NCBI GenBank assembly: GCA_023014485.1
Contig: JAJOZX010005613.1
Location: 56,001-120,000 of the forward strand
From: Bathynomus jamesi
Lineage: Eukaryota > Arthropoda > Malacostraca > Isopoda > Cirolanidae
Reading direction: 5' to 3'
Length of the DNA stretch: 64,000 nt
Position numbers and translations under genes: made by a program
The notes under the pieces: model-generated
Databases searched by the model: none
What the model was told of the DNA's origin: nothing
Seen by the model: the letters and a program-made list of their open reading frames with translations, nothing else
Shown: positions 31,060 to 42,860 of the stretch, piece after piece
How positions within the stretch are numbered: position 1 is the stretch's first letter
Layout: each line of letters starts with the position of its first letter

Positions 31060-31440
31060 TATATCATCAGCGTTGATTCGTCTGGGAATGTAACTTAATT
31101 ATTATACAAATTTTAACTTTTTTCTTAACATTTTTTCCCATTAAATTTTGATTCATTCTTTTTTATATTTATCTGTTTTCTGACCAATTTTACGTCTTAA
31201 TTGTATTACTTTCAATTCATTCTGATATTTTAACTTTCCCCTGTAACTACTCTTGTTCTTGTACCTGCGGAAATTTCATTTAAGTTAAGCACAAATATAT
31301 TACTGTAGTATTGATTTAATTATTAAATACAGCTTGATAATGGTCCCAGAGTGGCTTGAAACGTTGTTTTTTTAAATGAAGTATGAAGTTCTGATGATGA
31401 TTCCTGCCCTCTCGGAATTTTGCTCTTACTAAGACATCGG
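31060..31440. mobile_element. PLE 3'-tail fragment (right of the large TIR element)
   Basis: Inverted match of 24990-25290. On the plus strand it contains GGTCCCAGAGTGGCTTGAAAC (31339-31359), which resembles the stem II plus GAAAC part of a hammerhead, but the CTGANGA box is degenerate. Confidence 0.55.
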
Positions 31441-31450
31441 TTTTCTAGAA

Positions 31451-31696
31451 TCATCCGTCTTCCTGTATATTCTGTCCGTAAATACGAGTATACACACAAT
31501 TATTTTGGCTGGCGTGATAAAAAATGGCATTATTAGTATTACCACTTCTGAAGGCATATTCGTGTTCTTTAATACGGGTTTCAATATTTCTTCCAGTTTC
31601 TCCCACGTATACTAAATCACAACTTTTACAGGGAATGCTGTAGACACAGGCTTGTTCCTCTTTTGCAACGTTATTCCTAACCAATTTACTTTTCAC
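31451..31696 (-). pseudogene. PLE GIY-YIG endonuclease fragment (second family)
   Basis: 81 residues reading VYSIPCKSCDLVYVGETGRN, then RIKEHEYAFRSGN and NAIFYHA. This is the same domain as in 5468-5896 but from a clearly different PLE family, with CKSC, YVGETG and RIKEH. It lacks the RT. Its end, 31500-31535, is repeated inverted at 31722-31764, so this is a broken inverted pair like the one at 5031-10124. Confidence 0.8.
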
Positions 31697-31714
31697 GGTA
31701 GACGAATATTAGTT

Positions 31715-32700
31715 GTAATACTAATAATGCCATTTTTTATCACGCCAGCCAAAATAATCATGCTAAGATTGGGAATCAAGTAAGGTACTTTACAAATGTA
31801 ATAATTATGTCAAAAGAAAAATAATAGAATCTGTGTGTATAGAAAAAGTAGATAATTTTAATTTGTGCGAAGGTACTTATAAGTTAGACCCTTTAATGAG
31901 ATTCTTGGTCAAAAAATCCCTTACGGAGTCGTGGGAACGTGTTCGAACCTAAGTGTGAATTTCTTAAAGGTCTCTGGATTGTTTCCTTACTCGCTTTTAG
32001 TAAATGTAATAATGGAAGTAATAAATGTGAAAATAAATATAAATGCAACAGATGTAATAATAAAGGTAATGTTATAAATTTAATAATTAGGGTAAAGGTA
32101 ATAATAATAAATGTTAAAAATGTAAATACAATAATAAATGCAGTAATTATGTCAAAATATTAGAATCTGTATGTATAGAACAAGAAGATAGTTTTAATTT
32201 GTGGGAATGTACTTATAAGCGGACCCTGTAATAAAATGCCCTTCCGGTGTCGGGAGAACGGTATCTAACCTAGGTGCGAATTTCTCAATGGTCTCTGGAT
32301 TGTTTCCTAATCGCCTTTTTCATTCGTTTTTCGGTTTATAAGTTCTGTATAATAAAACAACAATGTAATAACCAATGTAATAATAAATTTATAATTTCTG
32401 TAATAAATAATTATGCAATATTAAATGTAATAAATTTAATAATAAATGTAATAATTATGTAAAAAAATAAAAAAATAATAGAATCTGTATGTTTAGAACA
32501 GGAAGATAGTTTTAAATTTGTGCGAATGTACTTAATGAAAATGCCCTTCCGGTGTCAGGAGAATGGGATCTAACCTAGGTGCGAATTTCTTAACGGTCGG
32601 TCCCTGGACTGTTTTTCTCTCTTGTTTTGGTTCATTCGTTTTTCTGTATCCACCCGAGGAGGATGCCAGTGGGCGTCGAAACTGTTGTGGAGATAAACTC
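31715..32700 (+). mobile_element. PLE C-terminus and three tandem 3' modules, plus strand
   Basis: Starts with the inverted copy of the GIY-YIG end (AATGCCATTTTTTATCACGC). Three modules follow, starting at about 31800, 32144 and 32448, each with TAATAGAATCTGT(A/G)TGT, GATAGTTTTAA, a GGTGTCGGGAGAAC-like segment, AACCTA(A/G)GTG(C/T)GAATTTCT and a TCTCTGGATTGTTTCC-like segment. The modules are separated by AAT-rich stretches. The last module runs on to a hammerhead-like core. Confidence 0.65.
32654..32681 (+). ncRNA. Hammerhead-ribozyme-like core, third PLE site
   Basis: CCGAGGA (one base off CUGANGA), GGATGCC, loop AGT, GGGCGTC, GAAA. Stem II can form six pairs (GATGCC with GGGCGTC, including one G-T). 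It has the best stem II of the three sites, but the degenerate first box argues against activity. Confidence 0.45.
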
Positions 32701-33475
32701 TGTCTATTAGAGTGGGTTTTTATTTTCATATTTTGACCTTCACGTAGAAAAAGCGAAGTTTTTTGCATTTATAATCTGTAAAATATACAGTACTTCAAGG
32801 GTACATATAGAGTAAGTGGACAGTAGGTAGAGAGTAGCTCAAGCCGTTTTCTTCTTGACAAGCGGTGTCTTCTGGAACTAAGTAAAAAATACAAAGAGTA
32901 CACTTCCAGATTAAAGAAAACCTCTCAATGTACTTCAATGTACTTCCGGTCAACCGAGTGTACTATTTACATACTTTATACCCAGAGTACATTTAACCCG
33001 TTTTTTACGCTCGGGTCTAAGGTACACGAAGCGGGCAGTTTTTAGAGTGATAGTCTACCCCGTAGCTAAGTATGTTTTCATTATCAAAAACAAATGTACC
33101 AAAAGCGAAATATGTAAAATTTACATCTCAAATAAGTATGTATAAATATATGTAAAAATGTGTAAATGTATAAAAATTACATTCCCAATAAGTTCATAAA
33201 ATATATAAAAAGAAATTCCGATATATATATATATATACACACATTGCAGATTTTTCTGCTCATGGTAAGCCAACCATGAAATATCACATGGTGACGCATC
33301 ATTAAGATTTGTTTACCAAACGTTTAAATCTATATAAAAATCCTCCTTCGGTTTTATATTAAGAAATCGATTCTCATATTTTTCATGTTTTTTTTAAATT
33401 CTAGACACGTTTTTTTTATGTGAAAAGCAAGTTTATTTTTGGTTTTGCCTTCATTTGAGACATAATTAGTGAGGA
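32701..33475. other. No gene seen
   Basis: AT-rich. A short (TA)n lies at about 33221-33238. No repeat recognised. Confidence 0.5.
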
Positions 33476-33477
33476 AG

Positions 33478-33625
33478 GCTATACAGAAACTGGCACAGCG
33501 ATCAGGTCAGATGAATACAGCCCATTGCCCTAATTCCCCGACTATTCTTAACCAGCACCATCGAGATTCGAACCTCTGACCTCATTATCTACGCTTTGTT
33601 TATAAGGATACTCCGCTACTCACTT
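33478..33625 (-). mobile_element. tRNA-headed SINE, family 2, copy 1
   Basis: On the minus strand, a box A-like GTGAGTAGCGGAG is followed by a box B GAGGTTCGAATC. The body is CGATGGTGCTGG, AGGGCAATGGGCTG and CTGTGCCAGTTTCTG. The body recurs at 59655-59770 and, in part, at 51200-51235. Confidence 0.65.
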
Positions 33626-33920
33626 TCAAGACGCTGGATTTTTTTTATCAGTTAACCCACAAAACCAAAAAATAACTGATTATGAAAACCTTTCGTTCTA
33701 GGACTTTTTTTCCGAGAGGGGGGGGGCAGATGGGGGAGAGGACCTTTCTAACACTTGCACCATGTCTTTACAAGTCTTTTTTTCCAACCTTCTGCATGAT
33801 ATTTGATTCGGAATAAAAAGTGGAAATGAACATCGCTTTCCATGTGGAAATGATGGAAGCATGTTTTCTGATATCTTTCGTAGCATGTTTAACGGAACGT
33901 TTTGAACATTCTACGCTTTT

Positions 33921-33966
<46 letters not shown>

Positions 33967-34083
33967 ATGTCGCCAATATTATTTTATAAATCAGTGAATT
34001 ATACTCCCACCAAATTACACGTTCCTATATTTTTTTAAGGTAAACTGATAAAAAAAGTCACCCTATACTCCCATCCAAAATGT
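33626..34083. repeat. Low complexity: G-run and (TG)n
   Basis: G-rich patch at 33716-33740 and (TG)n at 33922-33962. No gene. Confidence 0.8.
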
Positions 34084-34290
34084 ACAGTTTCGGGAAAAAG
34101 TTCACCTGGAGTTTTTATTTTTTTATAAAAATCATAAAAAATTAATAATTAGTTATGCGTTGGTTTTCTTTTTGGAATTTTATTACTGTGACCAGAATGT
34201 AAAATATTATCCAGAGTAAAACAGAATATTACCAATTAGTTATTTTTTATGACCTATAGAAATTGTTTTTAGGCGAACTTTTTTCCAAAC

Positions 34291-34292
<2 letters not shown>
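34084..34292. repeat. AT-rich inverted-repeat family, copy 1
   Basis: The ends read TTTCGGGAAAAAGTTCACC and, inverted, AGGCGAACTTTTTTCCAAA. The inner block ATATTACCAATTAGT also occurs in the copies at 44886-45165 and 49388-49600. No coding sequence. Confidence 0.6.
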
Positions 34293-34336
<44 letters not shown>

Positions 34337-34429
34337 TTATGGTTTTTAGTTCATTATAATGGATGTATAAAGGCACATGATACTGACATAGTACACACAA
34401 AGTATACAGCGCTAAACATTCCATTTTAC

Positions 34430-34468
<39 letters not shown>

Positions 34469-34623
34469 TTAATAATAATAAATCAAGTATAACAATGAAA
34501 GTAAATTAATATACAATAACAAAGTCGATACATAATTTCAAAACCACATGAAACTATTATCAGAACAAACTTCAATTATAATAACAATAATTTTCCACCA
34601 CACACACACACACACAAACACAC

Positions 34624-34672
<49 letters not shown>

Positions 34673-34912
34673 TAATCAGAAGTAAATATTTGGTCCTATT
34701 ATATATGAGAGAAAAAAAACGTGCTTCTTAATTTTCAATATAAAGTAGTCATTAACTGTGGGCTTTCCCGACTGCTAAGAATCGTTTATCGATACCCAGA
34801 CGACAATCTACAAATGCTTTCTTATAAATCATTCCAAAGAAATAAAGGAACACGTAATTATCTCAGACCTTCATTTTCCCTCCGAGCGTAATATCGTATG
34901 TATGTATATATA
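34293..34912. repeat. (CA)n, (AAT)n and (TA)n tracts; no gene
   Basis: (CA)n 34293-34334, (AAT)n about 34432-34486, (CA)n about 34599-34624, (TA)n 34625-34671. The rest is unassigned AT-rich DNA. Confidence 0.85.
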
Positions 34913-36872
34913 TTAGGGTGTCTCTTATTGGGTAGTCAAAAATTGAAATGTTGAATTATTTTATCTGCTCCCCCTAAAATAGTTCCATTTAGCATAAAAA
35001 CTAAAACTCGAAAGTTTGACACAAATTGGCTCATATTTACGGGTCGCCCCCGGGTAATAAAAATGGTGACCATGGCATAATAGCTCCTGACATATGATTA
35101 TGCTCATTATACACATAATTCCTTCCTTCTTTTTTTAGTTTGATTCGTTTTTATAAAGTATAGGCCTTCTTATTTATCATTGATCCTTTTCTAACCTATC
35201 CTTGATGTTATAATCCATCCTTTGGTCCTCAATCCTTCTTTATCCCAATCCTTTTTCTCCTATCCAAAATCCTTCCTGGCTCTTTTTTATATACAATCAG
35301 CAATGAAGCATTGCTACGAAAAAAACCCATTAGTTTATTATATAGAGATAAATTCAAAATGCCAGTGCTATTTACATACTTTAATTACTTTAATTAGCAT
35401 TATTTCCTTATACAACATTTATTTAATATACAATGATTATACAATATGGTGTATTTTAAGGTGCGACCTCATTGATGGTTATTTTTTGAGAAGAACAGTT
35501 TTTGATGGAACTGGGTGACTCTGGCGGTGTTTTGCAACAATTTAGAGCAGGAACTGGAGCTGCTCTTCCCCCACTGTCAATTTCTTATTCAGCTCTTGAA
35601 CTAAAGCTACTGCACGTTCTGCCCGGTCATTTACAACAGATAGAGCTGCAACAATAGCTCTGGCCCTTAAATATTCACAGTTGGATGTCCAAGTGCTGGG
35701 TGCCTTGTTCAGAAATCCTTCTGGCAAATTCAGCTTAGTAAAGAATTCTCTAGTATTTCTTGTAACAAGTTGGTGTAGTCCTTCACCAGAGCAGAAGGTC
35801 GATTCAGGGATCCGAGGACGCTTGGGTGGGTTATCAGTGGACTCATCTTCTAATGCCTTTACCATGCGTTTCTTTACATCTGTAGTAATTCGCTCATCAA
35901 AGAAAGCAAGACCAACTGCTTCTTCAGACAGGTACCATAAGTGGTTGAGAGCTTTTTTTTTAGTTGCATCAGAAATCTTTTTGTTAGGATAATTAATCAA
36001 TGACCTCATAAGGAGCCAGTTAAATGGGGTTTCAATAGGGAGTGAGGATGTTGTCCAAGCCTTCATATAGATGAGAACAGAAAAAAGGGAAAGATCTCAA
36101 ATTCCTCGTTCTTCAGTCTTAGTCATCTTGAACTGGTTTCGAAAAAGCCACATCTTGATAGAATAGAGCGCTTTGGACATCCAGCGAGCTCGATGCATGG
36201 CACCTGGTGCACGAAACTTGATGCCTTTATTGGGGACACCTCCAAGAAAGATGATGGACAGATCCAAAAGTTCTTGATAGTCATCCCGTAGCATAGGTGC
36301 CTGGGATCTAGCAAACTGAATTAGTTCAGTTTTAGACTGGATAATTGCTTCTTTAGTAATCGTGTCTGTCTCACCTGTTTGGAATTGGCTTTGATCAACA
36401 GAAGTCCAATTGTCACGAAAACGCTTAAAGATCAATATCTCTGGACCAGTTGATGTAGATCCCAATGTTGCTTCAAATGCAGCTCCCAACAATAAATCTA
36501 AAACATGGTGTCTACAAGGCAAGTACAAAACATCATGTCCCAATTTTGCTTCGATGAGAGCACAGGCTCCACTATATTGACCCGTGTTTGAAGCTGTTGT
36601 ATCGAAACAAATATTCATTTAATTGAATTCATCATAAATATGATGATTAATTAATTAAAAACATATGTTTAGTATACTTGACAACTGCTAGTAATTTCAA
36701 ATATTAATTGCATAAATAATAGCTATATTTTATGAACTTTAATAAGCGGGGGCGACCTCTAAAAATTGTTCAATCCAAAAAACATTTTATATATGATGTT
36801 TTTGCAACCAATGGAACTGGTTGAGGGGGCGCAACCTAAAAAACAACACTTCGAAAATAAGAGACACCCTAA
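34913..36872 (-). mobile_element. DNA transposon, superfamily unclear, TIR TTAGGGTGTCTCTTATT
   Basis: 1960 bp with a perfect 17-bp terminal inverted repeat, inserted in TA-rich sequence (TA on each side). The subterminal parts are also related, with GGGGGCGACC-type segments on both sides. It encodes one C-terminal transposase-like frame on the minus strand. The 5' part of the gene is missing. Confidence 0.8.
35542..36618 (-). pseudogene. Putative transposase C-terminal part with one in-frame TGA
   Basis: One continuous frame of about 358 codons from 36618 to 35542, interrupted by a single TGA at 36097-36099 (EERGI then stop). The first part reads MNICFDTTASNTGQYSGACA, with an Asp followed 30 residues on by LPCRHHVLDLLLGAAF. 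That D plus C-x-H-H arrangement, and the later RARWMSKALYSIKMWLF (an RW motif), recall the RNase-H-fold core of hAT-like transposases. The second part is helical and ends EELQFLL-like at 35542. The N-terminal DNA-binding part is absent. The TA target and the TTAGGG termini do not fit hAT, so I leave the family open. Function as a transposase is inference. Confidence 0.6.
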
Positions 36873-36888
36873 TATATATATATAATAT

Positions 36889-36965
<77 letters not shown>

Positions 36966-37039
36966 AGGGGGGGGTCCGAAAATAATATTAAGGTTTTAAG
37001 CGGCATAAGGTTAAAACTCCGATATTATTTTCCGGTAGA

Positions 37040-37102
<63 letters not shown>

Positions 37103-37111
37103 ATAAACGCG
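36873..37111. repeat. (TA)n and (GA)n tracts
   Basis: (TA)n about 36872-36905, (GA)n about 36909-36966, (TA)n 37044-37098. Between them lies an inverted pair reading CCGAAAATAATATT / AATATTATTTTCGG-like (36976-36990 and 37021-37034). Confidence 0.85.
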
Positions 37112-37449
37112 GGAACTTAGACAATGCTTTGAAATTGCATTATACTAAGAATTCCAATAGTGTTCCAGCCTGACACACGAGAAATAAAAATTGTCCTTAT
37201 CCTCGCTACTCTGTATGAGTCGCTACTGACGAAGAACTGACCTTGGGGGCCATCATGTTCCGCCAAAAGATACAGTTCCCAAGCAGTCTGATGTTGGAAA
37301 GCAGAAATCGAGTTCACAAGGCTCAAAGCCCTTATATTCAATGCGCTGCGCATTTCTGTAGAGGCGAATCGCTTCTGCAGAAGGGTAAGAACTAGTTTCT
37401 TTTGTGCTGGCTAAACACTGTTGGATTGTGGTTGCCTGCAGTTTCAAAG
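37112..37449. other. Unassigned segment between (TA)n tracts
   Basis: About 340 bp of higher GC content than its surroundings, bounded by (TA)n on both sides, like several inserted repeats here. Open frames on the minus strand show no motif I know. It may be a repeat copy whose family is not represented elsewhere in the window. Confidence 0.35.
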
Positions 37450-38635
37450 CCTATATATATATATATATATATATATATTAGCATGAGCAGCTCCGGTACT
37501 TCTGTATATGGAATACTGTGTTTCTAAATTCAACTTCAATAAGAGTTTTGGAATGAATTCCAGTTCAAACCTTCCTCTGCATAGTTTACTCCGGTTATGA
37601 GGACCTTATGAGAACCTTATCTCAAATGCTGATCTTAGCCCAACTCTCTCTAATACCTTAATAATAAAAATAATAATAATAATAACGTGCATTTAAAATA
37701 TTGAGATTCTTTAGTGATTTAATTTGTTTTGGTGGTGTTGTGCAGATGTGCATGTGCGGGGGTAGAGGTGGAGCAGCTACACACGCAGATTATATGTTTT
37801 TAAAATATTTCAGAAGAAATTTAATATAAAAAAAGAAAGACGAACTTAATCTGCCCGTGAAAATCTTTTGTGACCAATATGAGAAGTTTGGCAGAATTGA
37901 GACACACATGTTAAAATGAGGGGGCGAAGGTACTGCAAAATATCAATGAAGCGACTCCAGATCCTTCAGAAATGGAAAACGTAGTGTAAATACGCCATCT
38001 AATAGCACTATCATGGCACTATCAATTTAAAAAGTGACTCTGTTAGGTCTAAATCTAACATTATAATTTGAAAAAAATCATACACCAGATCTGGTAAATT
38101 TCAGCCAAATTTTCCAGTTTGGCTTTGTAATTATTTTGAAGGTCAGTTTTGTATCAAATAAAGTTGAAAATGAGTTGCCACAATTTTTACGACGTAATTT
38201 GTACATGATATCCCTGACGCTTATCACCAGTAGTCTTTTAATCTAACCTAACTGATCATAGTCTAATCTAACTTCACAGAAAATGAAAAAGAATCAAAAG
38301 AAAATACTCGTATGAGTTAAGAAGTCATGCTTGTTCTGTTTAAAATCGTTTGACTGCCTAAATCGTCTATCTATCTATTTCAAAATGGTCTTCCTGACCT
38401 AAATATAGTGTCCTGGTTTTCTTTCATGTCATTAAAAGTTAAAAAGGCTATTATGAATAGGTGATATGAGGCCTGACAGCTTTTTAATCGCCCATAAAAC
38501 TGTTATGTACATGTCAAGTTGACCAAGTGAGTAAAGTCTAATTCTTTCGACGAGCTTCACAGTCATGTTAACTTTACGAATAAATGTAAACATAATTTAA
38601 TTACTCCTCTCACAAAAAAATATAGCCTATACAAC
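37450..38635. other. No gene seen
   Basis: AT-rich spacer with (TA)n at 37451-37478 and a small AAT tract near 37661-37686. Confidence 0.5.
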
Positions 38636-38765
38636 AAATGTAACCAACAAACAAATGTGACCAACAAACAAATGCGACCAACAAATGTGACCAACAAACG
38701 AATGCGACCAACAAATGTGACCAACAAACAAACGCGACCAACACAAACGAATGTGACCAACAAAC
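38636..38765 (+). repeat. Minisatellite, CAACAAA-TGTGAC units
   Basis: About eight units of CAACAAATGTGAC / CAACAAACGAATGCGAC with alternating lengths (about 15 and 19 bp). An open frame through it on the minus strand is repetitive (LLVTFVGRI) and not taken as a gene. Confidence 0.85.
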
Positions 38766-39058
38766 ATTATTACATTTCAAATGTAATAATTTAGCAATTA
38801 TTACATTTTATATAATGATTCGCTGTTTTCTTTTAAGAGGTTTAAAGATTTCTTCACAATTTGTAGTAATCAATCGAACCAATATGAGAAGTGATGAAGT
38901 CAGAGAGGTGTAATTGTTGTTTTGTCTTTTGCTCTTCCTCTCAGAGTCTTCTACGTTTTCTGATATGTGGTTTTGTAGGAGTGGGTAAGTTACTTTTCCA
39001 TCCATGTCGTGCGCGAGGGGTTGGCATTCCGTTGCTGGCACCTATTGCTATTTTTATC
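38766..39058. other. No gene seen
   Basis: Unassigned. No repeats recognised. Confidence 0.5.
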
Positions 39059-39061
39059 ATA

Positions 39062-39190
39062 ATTAGGAGGCAAGCATGCTGGCCTCCTTTTGGGTTTATA
39101 GACCACTGAGGTTCAGATCCCCAAACCTACAAGAAGAGCTCGCAATCATTTATAGGAACCTGTCTGAGTACCCTTTATTGAGCCCAGAAA
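39062..39190 (+). mobile_element. Possible tRNA-like SINE fragment
   Basis: GAGGTTCAGATCCCC (39109-39123) resembles a pol III box B, preceded about 40 bp upstream by AGGCAAGCATGCTGG, a weak box A. It is followed by unique sequence and (TC)n at 39191-39216. There is no second copy in the window, so support is weak. Confidence 0.3.
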
Positions 39191-39361
39191 TCTCTCTCTC
39201 TCTCTCTCTCTCTCTTACGCTCCCATTTTTCTTCTCTTTCTCTCCTCTACCTCTCTTTTCAACTTTCTAATGTATTTTCTTCGTTTTTCTTAATTTTTAT
39301 GGAATATATCCCCACCCTATTAATCAGTTATAACAATATGCCACTTTTGCCCGAGAAAGGT

Positions 39362-39410
39362 AACTAATTCAATATTATCAATATTATCAATATTATCAAT
39401 ATTATCATTG
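39362..39410. repeat. Short ATTATCAAT tandem repeat
   Basis: Four to five units of a 9-bp motif. Confidence 0.85.
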
Positions 39411-39414
39411 TATA

Positions 39415-40000
39415 AGTGTGGTATACCATATTTATACAATAATGTCAGTACGGTATTTATGCTTGGACAAGTGGTATGTTATTCATGTCCACTTGGACAC
39501 GATACTAGGTAAAAGTTTTATTCATAGAGACACGAGCAATTGTCTTTGTTAATTCAGTTAACAAAGTTGAATTAACAAAGAGAATCTTGTCATGTAAACG
39601 AATACGAAAAACTAAGAGAGATCTTTGTAGATTATACTATGTACATCATGATCAATTTCACAAAGATGATACACATAACAGATAACAAAGAAATTTAATT
39701 GAAATATAGTACAATATATCTTTGTAGGTTGATATATTAATCTATAAAAACAACTGTTTAGGTCTGATTGTACGGAGTAACTCATCTATTGATGAGTATC
39801 GTGTGTAAATATAGTATACCTACATTTATATAATAGGGCCAGTTTGGCATTTGGGCAAGTAGCATGTTTCTAATGTCACTTGGACATGGTACAATAGGCA
39901 ATAGACAATATTTGCCAACAGAGCTACCAGTAAAGCCACTCTCACTTTCAACACATATCACACAATGCTTACTTTTCAAAGGTCACTGTTAAATTCGAAC
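39415..40000 (+). repeat. Diverged direct duplication about 380 bp apart
   Basis: GTATACCATATTTATACAATA ... GGACAAGTGG ... CACTTGGACACGATAC (39420-39510) recurs as GTATACCTACATTTATATAA ... GGGCAAGTAG ... CACTTGGACATGGTAC (39800-39895). No coding content. Confidence 0.55.
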
Positions 40001-40762
40001 GCATCAAAAGTAGGCATAAACACCAAATAACAGTCAACGAAGACACCAGACCAAGACCAGGCATTCAGAATCAAACTGGTTTTCCTTCAAGTTTTTATTA
40101 CTTTTTTCAAAATAGTTAAAACAAGTGACAAGCGTAAACCGACTTTCAAATATAACCTGAGTAGTTTTAACAGTCAATAGGGACACCAGTTAGACTGGCT
40201 AATTTGGGTCACCTTGCCTGTTTTTCGTTTTCAGTGACAGCCTAACCCAACTTAACATGACCTATAAGGTAACCTAACCTAATCTAACTCAGAGGGCAGT
40301 GCATATAAAACTTTCTTGTCCGTAATATGGGATAAAGGTCTCACAACTTACAATGTTATACAGAGTGTATATTAAAAACATTGGCACGTGTGTATATTAC
40401 TTTCTTATTTAGTTCTTCAAACATGTTTTGCAGTCTCACATCCTTCCTTAACACTCATATTTCTTGGGTCCTTTTTGAAACTATTAATTTTACAAATTTT
40501 TCTGCGCCAGCTTATGCAAAACTTAATTTATACGCGCATGAAAAGGGGTTAAGGGCCTACTCTAACCAACATTTTGTAAAGTGTGCCTCTCCCTGATGTC
40601 TAACCTAAACATTTCGTGTGTCATCTGTATAGTCTGGTCGTACTAGTGAAACTATTTTGGTATTCATTTGGTTGATACCGGTTACCAATGTTGAATAAAT
40701 ATATGTCTGATTAACATTCAAATCCAATTTAGTGTAGGGGGAGGTCAAACAATTTGCAATAT
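40001..40762. other. No gene seen; short inverted TTAGG run
   Basis: CCTAACCTAATCTAAC-like units at 40269-40288. Otherwise unassigned. Confidence 0.5.
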
Positions 40763-41907
40763 CAGGGGTGGGAAACTGATAAATTTTTAAGTCCAGTTTT
40801 TTATTTCAGTTTAAGTTTGCAAAAATATCGATTTCAATTTCGATTTAAGTTTTTAACTTTTTTTCGATTTGAGTTTATTTTTCGATTCAAGTTTTATATT
40901 TTTCGGTTCGATTCAATTTAAATTTTTATTCCAGTTTTTTTTCAGATTTCTTTAAGAATTTCTTTGTACTATTTATATTATTTTTTTGGGGGGTGGGGGC
41001 ACCCTATTGACAAATTCAGATTTAATTTTATATTTGTATTTGCATTCGATTTCTGTTTTTCAAAGAGAGAATTTGCTTTAGTAACTATCTTTACTTTTGT
41101 AGGATTAAACATGTAAGCATCTATAGCCAACAGGATCAGCACGAAACACTCCTGGTTTTTTTTTTTTTTTTTACTTATTCGCTTCATTTCTTTCACATAA
41201 AGTTTTATTTAACAAAACTTTCAATTCGAAATGTTTTATTAATTCGTACACTTTCTAAATTCTAAAGCACACGACATGTATAAAATATATAAATAATAGA
41301 TAATAGATTAGAGTAACATTCCAAAGGATTAACATTTGAGTTGATGTTTGGTCATTCCCACGGATTATCTCACTCACTTACGTAGATATAGATAGTATAG
41401 CTATTATCGAACTGAAAAATTTAATGGTCAGAAAAAACTGAAGACGTCCTTACCAAGTGATTGAACTTAGGTCAACGAAAGGAGCACAGTCATTATTGAA
41501 AAGTATTTTGATATGGGATAAAAATGTTCCTCCCTAATTCGTTTTCTTTCTTTTTTAAAACCATTGTCTCTAATACTTTCAGCTGCGTTATTTTCTACAT
41601 CGAATTAAAGGATAAATGGATATTTTAAATCCATACAAATGTTAAGTCGCAAAAAAAAAGGAGAATAATTCACGTTATTTATATTTTTTGGCAATCCAAA
41701 TGCTCCTCAAAACTAAAACGCAAAACTGTTATTTTTAATCTATTCGAATTCAGATTTCAGTTTTTGATTGTTTTTCAATTTCAGTTCGAATTTCAATTTT
41801 AGTTGTCAGAATTTTTTTCAGTTCGAGTTCTTTTCGATTTCAGTTCATAAAATAATATCGGTTTTATCAGTTTATCGATTTCAGTTCGATTCAGTTTTCC
41901 ATCCCTG
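40763..41907. mobile_element. hAT-like non-autonomous element with repeated subterminal motif
   Basis: Ends CAGGGGTGGGAAACTGA and TCAGTTTTCCATCCCTG. Both subterminal regions (40780-40950 and 41745-41900) are filled with degenerate copies of TTCGATTTCAGTT. The middle (41000-41740) is unique AT-rich DNA. A target duplication is unclear because the right flank is (TA)n. Confidence 0.6.
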
Positions 41908-41908
41908 A

Positions 41909-41958
<50 letters not shown>
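41908..41958. repeat. (TA)n tract
   Basis: About 22 TA units between the hAT-like element and the mariner. Confidence 0.95.
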
Positions 41959-41959
<1 letters not shown>

Positions 41960-41962
<3 letters not shown>

Positions 41963-42860
41963 GGCGTCCCAAAAAAATGTATACACACTTTAAATAATTA
42001 TAAAGGCAGTGTTTATTAAAATACATTTCATTTTCAAAATGTAATAGAATCTACAGACATTATTTAATTGTTTTGTCAACGCCTGTTTTCAAACTGACGT
42101 CCGTTCTGGTCCAGGCACTGCTGATAACGCGAAGCAATGGAATCGCAAACATCACGAAACATTTCGTTTGGTATTTGTGTGCATTCTCGTTCAATGGCTG
42201 CTCTCAATTCAGCGACTGTTGCAGGTTTTATAGCGTAGACTTTGTCTTTTAAGTATCCCCATAAAAAAAGTCTAGTGGTGTGAGGTCTGGTGAACGCGGA
42301 GGGTATTCTACGAAACCCCTTCGTCCAATCCACATCCACATCGTGCCAAGTACCACTCGCAATACTCCACTCTTCGGTCCGGATCATCTTCATTAATAGC
42401 ATGGACTAATCTTGGAATGTAACTTTTCCATTGACAGCGCTTCAAAATGCGTTGGACAGACGATTCTGAAATTCCTACCTCACGACTCGCTTGCCGCACA
42501 AATTTTCTTGGACTTTCGTGATACGTTTCCAGTACTCTTTCTTGCTTTGTGGGGCTTGTCGATGTCCGTGGTCTTCCGGAACGCTTCTTGTGGACATTCT
42601 GACAGTTCCATCGGCTTCAAACTTATCTCTAATTCGAGTGATGGTAAGTCGCGTTGGTGGATCTGTTTGAAACTCCCTCCTAAACTGTCTTTGCACTTCA
42701 ACTGCGTTTTCACACTTCCAGTAGCATTTTAGAATGAATTTCCTTTGTTCAAAGCTTAGTCTGACTGCCATTATTAATTCTAATGGGTTTAACTTGGAAA
42801 GAAAGAAACATCAATTGAGCTATCAGCTGTTAAAGTGTGTATACATTTTTTGGGGACGCC

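Noticed and set aside
31339..31359. Fourth hammerhead-like core (GGTCCC ... GGCTTGAAAC)
   Set aside because: The CTGANGA box is degenerate (TTGATAA) and stem II is weak, so it is noted only under the PLE tail.
37117..37447. Two overlapping minus-strand frames between (TA)n tracts
   Set aside because: No motif, no second copy and no splice context to support a gene. Kept only as an unassigned segment.
38636..38765. Regular short repeats that could look like a CRISPR array
   Set aside because: Units are contiguous variants without unique spacers, in a eukaryotic context. It is a minisatellite.
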